This document shows positions 8,139-13,592 of a DNA stretch of 15,203 nt, one piece after another (the first letter of the stretch is position 1; every line of letters begins with the position of its first letter). The notes beneath the pieces were generated by a model. It was not told the DNA's origin. It did not search any database and saw only the letters and a program-made list of their open reading frames with translations. The position numbers and the translations under genes were made by a program. This DNA is from CAZSLZ01 sp964607865 (GTDB taxonomy: Bacteria; Vulcanimicrobiota; JAJTBE01; CAZSLZ01), in assembly GCA_964607865.1 (NCBI GenBank), contig CAZSLZ010000078.1, positions 1 through 15,203 on the forward strand, in the 5' to 3' direction.

Positions 8139-9056
8139 TTAAATTTGTGTTTCTGTTGCTCTTTTCTCTGCCACCCGCATTTTTGCGGAGCGGGATTTGG
8201 GATTAGCTTCTATTTCCTCCTGAGTGGGAGTCTCAGGTTTTTTGGTGATAACTTTTAAAACTTTTTCCTCTCGGTCGTATCTTCTGAAAGTGTGCTTTAC
8301 AATCCGGTCTTCAAGGGAATGGTATGAGATAACCACGAATCTGCCACCGGGTTTTAAAAATTTAATTCCCTCTTCCAGGCCGTCTTTCAGCGCTTCCAGT
8401 TCGTCGTTTACCGCTATTCTTAATGCCTGGAAAATCCGGGTGGCTGGATGAATCCGCCGGGACTGGAATCTTCTGGGAATCCATTTTTCTATCAGCTTTG
8501 CGAGTTCCGCTGTAGTTTCGATTGGTTTTTCCTTTCGGTATTCCACTATCCTTGACGCGATTCTGCCAGCCCACCTTTCTTCTCCATATTGTTTGAAAAT
8601 TTTCTTAAGCGATTCTTCTTTCAGGTTATTAAGAATGCCATAAGCGGTTTCATCTGTTTCGTTATTGTCCATTCTCATGTCCAGTCTGGCATCCAGTTTA
8701 AAACTGAATCCCCGGGAACCTTGATCTAATTGCATGGATGACAACCCCAGGTCCATGATTATTCCGTCGATACCATCAATTGATAATTCCTTTAAAATTT
8801 CATCCAGCTTCCGATAATTTGCTTTAAAAGCTGTGAAGTTGGGGTAGCTTTCAAGTTTATCGTTGGCAAGGCTGATGGCTGTAGAGTCCTGATCAATGCC
8901 GATCAATTTTCCCCTGTTGTCGAGTTGCGATAAGATTTTTTCCGAGTGTCCACCACCTCCTAGCGTAGCATCTATAAATATTCCTGAACTTCTGCCGTTA
9001 AGCAGATAGTTAACCGACTGCTCCAATAACACTGGTATGTGGGATAATTCTGGCAT
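8139..9056 (-). CDS. rsmH: 16S rRNA (cytosine(1402)-N(4))-methyltransferase
   Basis: RsmH (MraW) methylates N4 of C1402 in 16S rRNA using S-adenosylmethionine, tuning the decoding site. The 305-residue length is typical. Motifs: HIPVLLEQSV at the N-terminus, the SAM-binding FIDATLGGGGHS (27-38), GIDQD (53-57), IIMDLGLSS (99-107), RGFSFKLDARLDMRMD (115-130), and ISYHSLEDRIVKHTFR near the C-terminus, all characteristic of the family. It starts at ATG 9056, two bases after the mraZ stop. No strong ribosome binding site is visible, so translation is probably coupled to mraZ. ftsL follows three bases after its stop, or 18 if ftsL starts at 8120. The gene is intact. Confidence 0.97.
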   Translation of the reverse strand: MPELSHIPVLLEQSVNYLLNGRSSGIFIDATLGGGGHSEKILSQLDNRGKLIGIDQDSTAISLANDKLESYPNFTAFKANYRKLDEILKELSIDGIDGIIMDLGLSSMQLDQGSRGFSFKLDARLDMRMDNNETDETAYGILNNLKEESLKKIFKQYGEERWAGRIASRIVEYRKEKPIETTAELAKLIEKWIPRRFQSRRIHPATRIFQALRIAVNDELEALKDGLEEGIKFLKPGGRFVVISYHSLEDRIVKHTFRRYDREEKVLKVITKKPETPTQEEIEANPKSRSAKMRVAEKRATETQI

Positions 9057-9058
9057 GT

Positions 9059-9502
9059 TTATATATTGTAAGCCTGGAACATTTCCGCTGAAAGTTCACT
9101 GAAATCTTCCATAACTTCGTCTTCCCATTTTTCCAGAGCCCAGATTTCAATTCGTTCGTCGTGTCCGTAAATCTTGACCTGATTGTTAATGTCTGCATAT
9201 TCAAGTAGCGATGCCGGTATGGTAATCCGGTTGAAACGGTCCATCTGACGATCTACGGCGCTTTCAGTAAACAGGGCAATCCATCTCTGGCCCCGTTTGT
9301 CGCTTTTGGGCACCTTCTGTTTCATGTCATCCAGAACTTTGCCAAACTCTTCCTGGGGTAATATCCACAGACAGCGGTCGTTCATGCCCTTGCAAAGATA
9401 AAACTTATCACCCAGCCCTGCTCTGAACTGAACAGGGACAGTGATTCGGTTTTTATCATCTAATTTGTGTTCGGCTCCGCCGTAGAAATGATTTCTTGCC
9501 AC
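9059..9502 (-). CDS. mraZ: MraZ, transcriptional regulator of the dcw cluster
   Basis: MraZ is an AbrB-like DNA-binding protein that forms a ring and binds tandem boxes in its own promoter, repressing or activating the dcw operon. The 147 residues contain the two repeated halves with their DxxxR motifs: LDDKNRITVP (Asp15, Arg19) and MDRFNRITIP (Asp88, Arg92). YGHDERIEIW and the C-terminal helix (DFSELSAEMF) are also typical. The start is GTG 9502 with AGAGG five bases upstream; this gives MARNHFYGG, matching the usual MFxGxxxHxLD start. An ATG two bases upstream is out of frame. It is the first gene of the cluster, with four box-like repeats upstream (9570-9606). Confidence 0.96.
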   Translation of the reverse strand: MARNHFYGGAEHKLDDKNRITVPVQFRAGLGDKFYLCKGMNDRCLWILPQEEFGKVLDDMKQKVPKSDKRGQRWIALFTESAVDRQMDRFNRITIPASLLEYADINNQVKIYGHDERIEIWALEKWEDEVMEDFSELSAEMFQAYNI

Positions 9503-9569
9503 ATGAACCTCTGAAGTTGATATTAATTGTGGAAACTTTCAGCAAAATCCGGAATGAAAATCACATTTC

Positions 9570-9606
9570 CCACTTTCTCCCAAAAATTTCCACATTCCAC
9601 CACTTT
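9570..9606 (-). promoter_or_regulatory. MraZ-box array in front of mraZ (four boxes, 10-base period)
   Basis: Reading the minus strand, four 7-base boxes each followed by a 3-base spacer occur in exact register: AAAGTGG (9600-9606), AATGTGG (9590-9596), TTTTTGG (9580-9586) and AAAGTGG (9570-9576). The known MraZ sites (AAAGTG(G/T) with 3-base spacers in Mollicutes, TGGG repeats at the same period in Escherichia coli) fit well. The array begins 68 bases upstream of the mraZ start. Confidence 0.8.
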
Positions 9607-9616
9607 GTCCTTCCTA

Positions 9617-9645
9617 AGTATATATTAATTTTCATGTATTTGCAT
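9617..9645 (-). promoter_or_regulatory. Possible mraZ promoter
   Basis: TATACT (minus strand, 9617-9622) is a good -10 hexamer lying 10 bases upstream of the first MraZ box, which would place the transcription start at the array. The -35 at 17 bases spacing (ATGCAA, 9640-9645) is poor, so this call rests mainly on the -10 and its position. The AT-rich DNA from here to about 9830 holds no gene that I can support. Confidence 0.35.
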
Positions 9646-9837
9646 GTATTGTTTTTAAAGGTTGAAATTGGAAAAATGTATATTTTGTATTTGTAATCTA
9701 ATCCAACACAACATATAGTGGTTTACTCTTAATTAAATTTGTGGTAATAGAATTGCAAAAAAAATATAAATTAATTAAAACTCAAATTATCAAAATATAT
9801 TTGAAAATTATTAAGCAGGAGTAACCAGAGGTTTGCT

Positions 9838-9861
9838 GGAATTTTTCAAAAGAAAAATTCC
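9838..9861. repeat. 10-bp perfect inverted repeat in the mraZ upstream region
   Basis: GGAATTTTTC (9838-9847) and GAAAAATTCC (9852-9861) are perfect inverted copies around AAAA. No run of T follows on either strand, so it does not look like a terminator. It could be an operator or a cruciform. It lies about 55 bases before the rightward MraZ-like boxes. Confidence 0.5.
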
Positions 9862-9915
9862 CAGGATATACTATTTTAAAGCTGAATTAAAGGCATGAAT
9901 AATAGGCTTTGAGTA

Positions 9916-9942
9916 AATGTGTATTTTGGTGGGAGAAAGTGG
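9916..9942 (+). promoter_or_regulatory. Second MraZ-box array, facing the zinc-ribbon gene
   Basis: On the plus strand, AATGTGT (9916-9922), TTGGTGG (9926-9932) and AAAGTGG (9936-9942) are spaced by exactly three bases, the same register as the boxes before mraZ. The last two are the strongest, within the repeated GTGGGAGAAA and GTGGGAGAGG at 9929-9948. A weak promoter (TTTAAA 9875-9880, 17 bases, AATAAT 9898-9903) would place the array just downstream of the -10, as at mraZ. The array is 62 bases before the zinc-ribbon start codon. Confidence 0.6.
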
Positions 9943-10004
9943 GAGAGGAATAATTTCACCAAAACAGAAGCTATCCTGATATGTTTATATTTAATTCAGG
10001 AAAA

Positions 10005-10331
10005 ATGGAAAAGAAAATCGTGGGTATGAAAATCATGTCATGTGAAAGGTGTAAAAAAAATACCACTCATGATTTTATTGAAGTTGCATCTTTTATCAGT
10101 GCCATGGATAAGAAAATTGCCCCCTACAGAAAAAAGCACCTGGTGATATGCAGGCAATGTAATGCAGCCAATGAATATACCCGGAAAGATTTCTATCAGC
10201 AATTATCATACCGGGAAGATACAGGCTATTATGATGACCAGGAGCAGCAATTGAAATTCTGTTTGAAGTGTGGGGCTGAATTCAGGCACGATGCCAGGTT
10301 TTGCAACAAATGCGGAGAAAAAAGGAAATAA
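10005..10331 (+). CDS. Double zinc-ribbon protein of unknown role
   Basis: A 108-residue cytoplasmic protein. The N-terminal half has CERCKK and, about 38 residues later, VICRQCN, which together give four cysteines for one zinc. The segment between them resembles the zinc-ribbon families found in short bacterial proteins (basic, with a hydrophobic ending before the second CxxC). The C-terminus is a compact second ribbon, FCLKCGAEFRHDARFCNKCG. No membrane segment or enzyme motif is seen. ATG 10005 is chosen because AGG lies close upstream; an in-frame ATG at 9981 has no ribosome binding site, and ATG 10026 is also possible. The gene is monocistronic and divergent from mraZ, with MraZ-like boxes upstream, which hints at a link to cell division. 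This is inference. Confidence 0.7.
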   Translation: MEKKIVGMKIMSCERCKKNTTHDFIEVASFISAMDKKIAPYRKKHLVICRQCNAANEYTRKDFYQQLSYREDTGYYDDQEQQLKFCLKCGAEFRHDARFCNKCGEKRK

Positions 10332-10394
10332 TTATTTAAACTCTATCACTATATCTATAAAATAAGTTTTTTTTTAGTTTAGGCAGGAAGTTTG

Positions 10395-10418
10395 TAACTT
10401 AAGTGAAGAATTAAGTTA
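10395..10418. repeat. 8-bp inverted repeat upstream of the Cys/His-rich gene
   Basis: TAACTTAA (10395-10402) and TTAAGTTA (10411-10418) are perfect inverted copies around eight bases. They lie between the zinc-ribbon gene and the next gene and are a candidate operator. The DNA is AT-rich, so chance is possible. Confidence 0.35.
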
Positions 10419-10535
10419 ATGAAACAAATGAACCATTATTTACTTGAATTCATTTCTTTGTTGTCGGCAAGGAGGATTTTCTGTTAAGTAAATAAAATAA
10501 CTCAACAACCATTAGACAAGTAAGGAGATAAAAAT

Positions 10536-10829
10536 ATGGTCTATCGCCCTTGCAAATTTCGGGTATCAACTCTGGGTATTTTTCAGTGTGAAAAACACAT
10601 GTTTCAGCACGACCACCCGGAGATTTATGAAGAACTTTATCATTTCTGTCTGTCTGTAGTACCTGACAGGTATTGCACTTATGCAGATTTTGGATTCAGT
10701 CTTGAAGGCGAAGAACCCATGCTGTTTTTGAATTGCACTCATCCTTATCAATCAAGGCCTATGAGGACCTTCCAGGAATGTTGGGATGATTGCACTTTCC
10801 ACGACAAAGAAGGAGATTCGCTGGGATAA
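10536..10829 (+). CDS. Small Cys/His-rich protein, function unknown
   Basis: A 97-residue protein that I do not recognise. It starts at ATG 10536 with GGAG eight bases upstream. It has no signal peptide or membrane segment. It contains seven cysteines and seven histidines, including CEKHMFQHDH (18-27), HFC (36-38), NCTHPY (66-71) and CWDDCTFHD (82-90), and it is acidic overall. This density suggests metal (iron or zinc) or Fe-S binding, but the spacing fits no motif I can name. The next gene, a ferritin-like protein, begins 22 bases after the stop with its own ribosome binding site, so the two are probably co-transcribed and end at the terminator at 11417. A role with that diiron protein is inferred from context only. 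Confidence 0.75.
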   Translation: MVYRPCKFRVSTLGIFQCEKHMFQHDHPEIYEELYHFCLSVVPDRYCTYADFGFSLEGEEPMLFLNCTHPYQSRPMRTFQECWDDCTFHDKEGDSLG

Positions 10830-10851
10830 TTAATTTTTCAGGAGATAGAAT

Positions 10852-11409
10852 ATGCCTTTTAAAGCTTTAGATAATGCCCTGAAAAGTATGGGAATTCCAC
10901 AGAGTGAAACTCCAGGGTTTAATAATGGTAAATGTTATTCAGGGCATGAAATTATATTATTAGCAACAGAAATCGAAAAATCGGGGCACATCTTTTATAA
11001 ACACGCGGCTACACTGGCAAAAACCGATGAATTACAAAAGGTTTTTGAAAAGATGGCCGAGGATGAATTAGAACATATAAGGGTTTTTAATAAGGAACTG
11101 GCTCCCAGGTTTGATGAATTCGATGTCTATTGGGAAAATGATGAGTCGATAGCTCAGTATCTTTATAATCTTTTAAAACCAATGATCTTCTCCGACAGAG
11201 GACAATTCTTTGAAAAACTGAACAGCATGTCACTAGGGCAGATCCTGGAAGAATGCCTTGAAGGTGAAAGAAGATCTATAGAGTTTTATAAGAAACTGCT
11301 AGATAACTCCAAATGCTCAGCTGGAGATGATACTATTGGCGGTATTATAAAAGAAGAGAAAAAACATCTTGAAGATTTGAAAAAGTTAAAGAACGAAATT
11401 ATAAAATAA
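10852..11409 (+). CDS. Ferritin-like (rubrerythrin-type) diiron domain protein
   Basis: A 185-residue four-helix bundle protein. The diiron ligand pattern of the rubrerythrin/ferritin-like superfamily is visible twice: LATEIEKSGHIFY (37-49) followed by EDELEHIRVF (Glu72, His75), then LEGERRSIEFY (136-146) followed by EEKKHLEDL (Glu169, His172). The C-terminal rubredoxin domain of classical rubrerythrin is missing, so it is a single-domain member. Such proteins in anaerobes often reduce peroxide or handle iron; the exact reaction cannot be read from the sequence. It starts at ATG 10852 with AGGAG seven bases upstream. The N-terminal 30 residues (GIPQSETPGFNNGKCYSGHE) precede the fold and are not recognised. 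It is the second gene of a pair and is followed by a strong terminator. Confidence 0.83.
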   Translation: MPFKALDNALKSMGIPQSETPGFNNGKCYSGHEIILLATEIEKSGHIFYKHAATLAKTDELQKVFEKMAEDELEHIRVFNKELAPRFDEFDVYWENDESIAQYLYNLLKPMIFSDRGQFFEKLNSMSLGQILEECLEGERRSIEFYKKLLDNSKCSAGDDTIGGIIKEEKKHLEDLKKLKNEIIK

Positions 11410-11416
11410 AATACAT

Positions 11417-11447
11417 AAAAACCATCACGCAAAGTGATGGTTTTTTT
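11417..11447 (+). terminator. Rho-independent terminator after the ferritin-like gene
   Basis: ACCATCAC (11421-11428) pairs with GTGATGGT (11434-11441) around GCAAA, extended by A-T pairs, and is followed by a run of seven T. It starts eight bases after the stop codon of the ferritin-like gene. Confidence 0.92.
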
Positions 11448-11597
11448 GTTTTATTCAAAAAATTGCCGGAATTTTTTTTTGAAAGATTTCTCTTGAAGTT
11501 ATTATTAAAAACAGAGGAAATTAAAAAGGGAAATAATGATTATAAAATAAATTATAAAGATAAGTTATTGAATTTACAAGGGGGAGACGTGATAAAG

Positions 11598-12152
11598 ATG
11601 AAAATTATCTATATATCCGGCAGCCCAAGAAAAAAAAGTAATACGGATTATTTATTGAAAAAATGTTCTGCCAGGTTGGAAGGGCAATTAATAAAATTAA
11701 GCGATTACAATATCAGTTTTTGCAATTCCTGTTGGTCATGTCTGGATACTGAAAAATGTGTAATCAATGACGCGCTGGCTGATTCAATTTTACCCAGGGT
11801 TATGGAGGCGGATGCAATTGTTTTAGGTAGCCCTGTCTATTTTGATAATATCAGCGCCCAGCTTAAAACTTTTATTGATCGGACATGGTCCATAAAAGGC
11901 AAGCTAAGGAATAAGATTGGAGCTGCTGTGGTTGTGGGCAGGAAATATGGACATCAAAGCGCCATCGATGCCATAAATTCATTCTTTGTAAAACATGAAA
12001 TTATCCCGGCAAACAGGGGGATCTGCGCTATGGCATTTCAGAAGGAAAAGGTTGAATGTGACCTTGAGGCTATGGATTCGGTAAATAAACTTTGCGAAAG
12101 AATTGTGGAACTCCAGAGATTAACAGGGGAGAATAAAAATTATTGTAAATGA
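11598..12152 (+). CDS. Iron-sulfur flavoprotein / NADPH-dependent FMN reductase family oxidoreductase
   Basis: A 184-residue flavodoxin-fold protein. The N-terminus KIIYISGSPRKKSNTDYLL is the FMN phosphate-binding region (GSPR 8-11), and GSPVYFDNISAQLKTFIDR (77-95) is the second FMN-contacting segment. Cysteines 42, 45, 48 and 54 form CNSCWSCLDTEKC, a CX2CX2CX5C pattern like the compact cluster motif of archaeal and clostridial iron-sulfur flavoproteins, so a 4Fe-4S cluster is likely. These proteins transfer electrons or reduce oxygen species; the substrate is not evident. The frame is open back to 11463, but the fold begins at ATG 11598, with GGGGGAG about 11 bases upstream. The preceding 135 bases are AT-rich and read as leader. 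The gene stands alone between two terminators, and shares the iron and oxygen theme of the preceding pair. Confidence 0.85.
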   Translation: MKIIYISGSPRKKSNTDYLLKKCSARLEGQLIKLSDYNISFCNSCWSCLDTEKCVINDALADSILPRVMEADAIVLGSPVYFDNISAQLKTFIDRTWSIKGKLRNKIGAAVVVGRKYGHQSAIDAINSFFVKHEIIPANRGICAMAFQKEKVECDLEAMDSVNKLCERIVELQRLTGENKNYCK

Positions 12153-12253
12153 GTATAAAGCTAATAATTTTTTTTAATTACATGGGAATTTTGACCTGAC
12201 AATTATTTATTAAAACTTAATTCCTCAGTTGATATTACAATATAATTCAAATT

Positions 12254-12287
12254 AAAAAGGGGAAGAATTTCTTCTTCCCCTTTTTTG
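12254..12287. terminator. Bidirectional terminator between convergent genes
   Basis: AAAAAGGGGAAGAA (12254-12267) pairs perfectly with TTCTTCCCCTTTTT (12272-12285) around TTTC. A T run follows on the plus strand and, by symmetry, on the minus strand, so it can end both the flavoprotein transcript and the opposing secreted-protein transcript. Confidence 0.92.
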
Positions 12288-12303
12288 CTTATGTTTTTTA
12301 CAA

Positions 12304-12816
12304 TTATTTGTTGTAGTTTAAAACAGTCCAGTTTGCTGATTTTGAAGTAACGTTCTTGTAGCTGGATGATCTTGTTGCTTTTTTAGAGTTCTTGTAATAA
12401 TCGCTTCTGTTTCTGGCTCTGAATTTGGCCGGGCCCCAGATACTGCCTCTTGATGAATCTCTGCTGGCTTTCACTAATGAAGAGCTTCCGGGTCTTCTTT
12501 TACTTCCAGGTTTACTTGAACGAAAATATCTTTTACCGATGAATGACTTTCTTGCTAAATGGGAGTTTCTTGACTTTAGATTTAAGAAGTTTTTGAAAGT
12601 TTTGTTACTATTTAGACTACTTGTCCCTACAGAACGTTTTCCAATGTTAGTTTTCATTTTCATTGAAGAAATGAAGTTTTTGTTTCCAACTGACTTACTA
12701 ACGCCAGGGGAAGTTGTTCCGGGCCTGTATGAAACTCCTCCTGCCCAGGCACTGGTTAAAGTCACAGCTACAAAAGCAACCGCTATCAGTAAAATTATAT
12801 AAAATTTGTTCTTCAT
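12304..12816 (-). CDS. Secreted, highly basic Ser/Lys/Arg-rich protein, function unknown
   Basis: A 170-residue protein with a clear Sec signal peptide: MKNKF, a hydrophobic core (IILLIAVAFVAVTL) and a likely cleavage after TSAWA (residue 25). The mature part has almost no acidic residues and is dominated by Ser, Lys, Arg, Asn and Gly in low-complexity runs such as RKSFIGKRYFRSSKPGSKRR and SKKATRSSSYKN. It has no cysteine and no predicted membrane segment after the signal. A mature protein this basic would bind polyanions (teichoic acid, DNA, the cell wall), but no family is recognised. ATG 12816 is chosen because GAGAGG lies just upstream; a GTG three codons earlier overlaps that site. A promoter candidate lies at 12873-12902, and the gene ends at the shared bidirectional terminator. 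Confidence 0.72.
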   Translation of the reverse strand: MKNKFYIILLIAVAFVAVTLTSAWAGGVSYRPGTTSPGVSKSVGNKNFISSMKMKTNIGKRSVGTSSLNSNKTFKNFLNLKSRNSHLARKSFIGKRYFRSSKPGSKRRPGSSSLVKASRDSSRGSIWGPAKFRARNRSDYYKNSKKATRSSSYKNVTSKSANWTVLNYNK

Positions 12817-12872
12817 ATTTAACACCTCTCCATAAATTGTCTTAATTACTGATTACAGTTTAACTTAAACAA

Positions 12873-12902
12873 ATCATATTAGCAATTAACATTATGTTAC
12901 AA
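12873..12902 (-). promoter_or_regulatory. Possible promoter of the secreted basic protein gene
   Basis: Minus strand TTGTAA (12897-12902), an 18-base spacer, and TATGAT (12873-12878) resemble a housekeeping sigma promoter; transcription would begin near 12866, about 50 bases before the start codon. The surroundings are very AT-rich, which makes chance matches likely. Confidence 0.4.
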
Positions 12903-13058
12903 TTATATAAAATATTTGTTTACATTTAACCTCTAATTAGTAAAACAAAACTAAACCCCGAAAAGTTCAGATTTGTTAAAGTAAAATAAAAATATTCCCA
13001 TAACCATGAGTGTTTATGACGTTTAGTCATATTAAATTACAAATAATTATATTTAACT

Positions 13059-13102
13059 ATGTTAAGAAGGTGTAAAAAACATGTTAAGAAAATGTAAAAT
13101 AA
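13059..13102. repeat. Tandem pair of a 22-base repeat
   Basis: ATGTTAAGAAGGTGTAAAAA (from 13059) and ATGTTAAGAAAATGTAAAAT (from 13081) are adjacent imperfect copies of a 22-base unit. About two helical turns separate the ATGTTAAGAA cores, so both face the same side of the DNA, as tandem regulator sites would. Confidence 0.6.
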
Positions 13103-13212
13103 AGGACTGAAATGAAGTACAAAATTCAATGAATAGTGAATAATTAACAATTTATTTGAAAGAATGTTAATAAAATGGTTACATTTAAGTCTTTGTGTTG
13201 ATTTCAGAAGTA

Positions 13213-13227
13213 TGTTAAATTTTAACA
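13213..13227. promoter_or_regulatory. Candidate operator palindrome
   Basis: TGTTAAA (13213-13219) and TTTAACA (13221-13227) are inverted copies around one base, 23 bases before a start codon with a strong ribosome binding site (AGGAG). The TGTTAA half-site recurs upstream. The regulator is unknown. Confidence 0.45.
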
Positions 13228-13249
13228 CACATCAGAAGGAGATGTAATC

Positions 13250-13592
13250 ATGAGTATTAGGAAAGGCCAGCTGGCCCTATTACGGTAACTCATTATGGGT
13301 CAAAGGCTAACCATGCTCCCAGGATAAAAAAATCCGCAATTGGCTGGCTGCAGGGTTAGCCCTGGCCACGGGTATTACTCTGGCAACAGCTGAAATTGCC
13401 GGGCCGGTTACGATTTCTGTTATGATGCTGGGAATGGGGCTTGGGGCAGCCTCTCTTGCTCATCGTAAAGTTGCCAATTCATTTAAGACTGAATCTCAAA
13501 AACTCAGTTCTGGCATAGTTACTATTACAAAGGGCCCTGAAAACAGTGGGATTAAACAAAGCGCTGATTTATATCTTATCCATAAGAAATAA
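13250..13592 (+). pseudogene. Small hydrophobic membrane protein gene with two apparent frameshifts
   Basis: A strong ribosome binding site (AAGGAG) eight bases before ATG 13250 starts MSIRKGQLALLR, which stops at 13286. Changing frame restores a continuous protein of about 114 residues. After GQLA the frame continues as PITVTHYGSKANHAPRIKK; after the A-run at 13325-13331 it continues as IRNWLAAGLALATGITLATA, then AEIAGPVTISVMMLGMGLGA, and on to ADLYLIHKK and TAA at 13590-13592. Both shifts equal loss of one base at a homopolymer (CCC at 13275-13277, A7 at 13325-13331). The product would have one or two Gly/Ala-rich hydrophobic helices and a polar tail. Gly/Ala-rich helices like these occur in some small bacteriocin-like peptides, but I recognise no family. 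The A7 run is also a classic -1 slippery sequence, so the second shift could be programmed. Sequence error is possible too. Confidence 0.6.

Larger units (their letters stand above)
12903..13249. other. AT-rich stretch without a gene, with repeated TGTTAA motifs
   Basis: I see no convincing gene here. It is strongly AT-rich. It holds a 22-base tandem repeat (13059-13102), a further ATGTTAA at 13164, and a TGTTAAA/TTTAACA palindrome (13213-13227) just before the next gene. The only open frames are short, rich in Leu/Asn/Lys, and lack ribosome binding sites. Confidence 0.6.

Noticed and set aside
11463..11597. 45-residue N-terminal extension of the iron-sulfur flavoprotein
   Set aside because: The extension is AT-rich and unrelated to the flavodoxin fold, which begins at ATG 11598 behind a GGGGGAG site; the region lies just after a terminator.
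12425..12802. 125-residue open frame opposite the secreted basic protein
   Set aside because: It is Leu/Pro-rich, lacks a ribosome binding site, and is explained as the complement of Ser/Lys/Arg codons. The minus-strand frame has a signal peptide and a good start.
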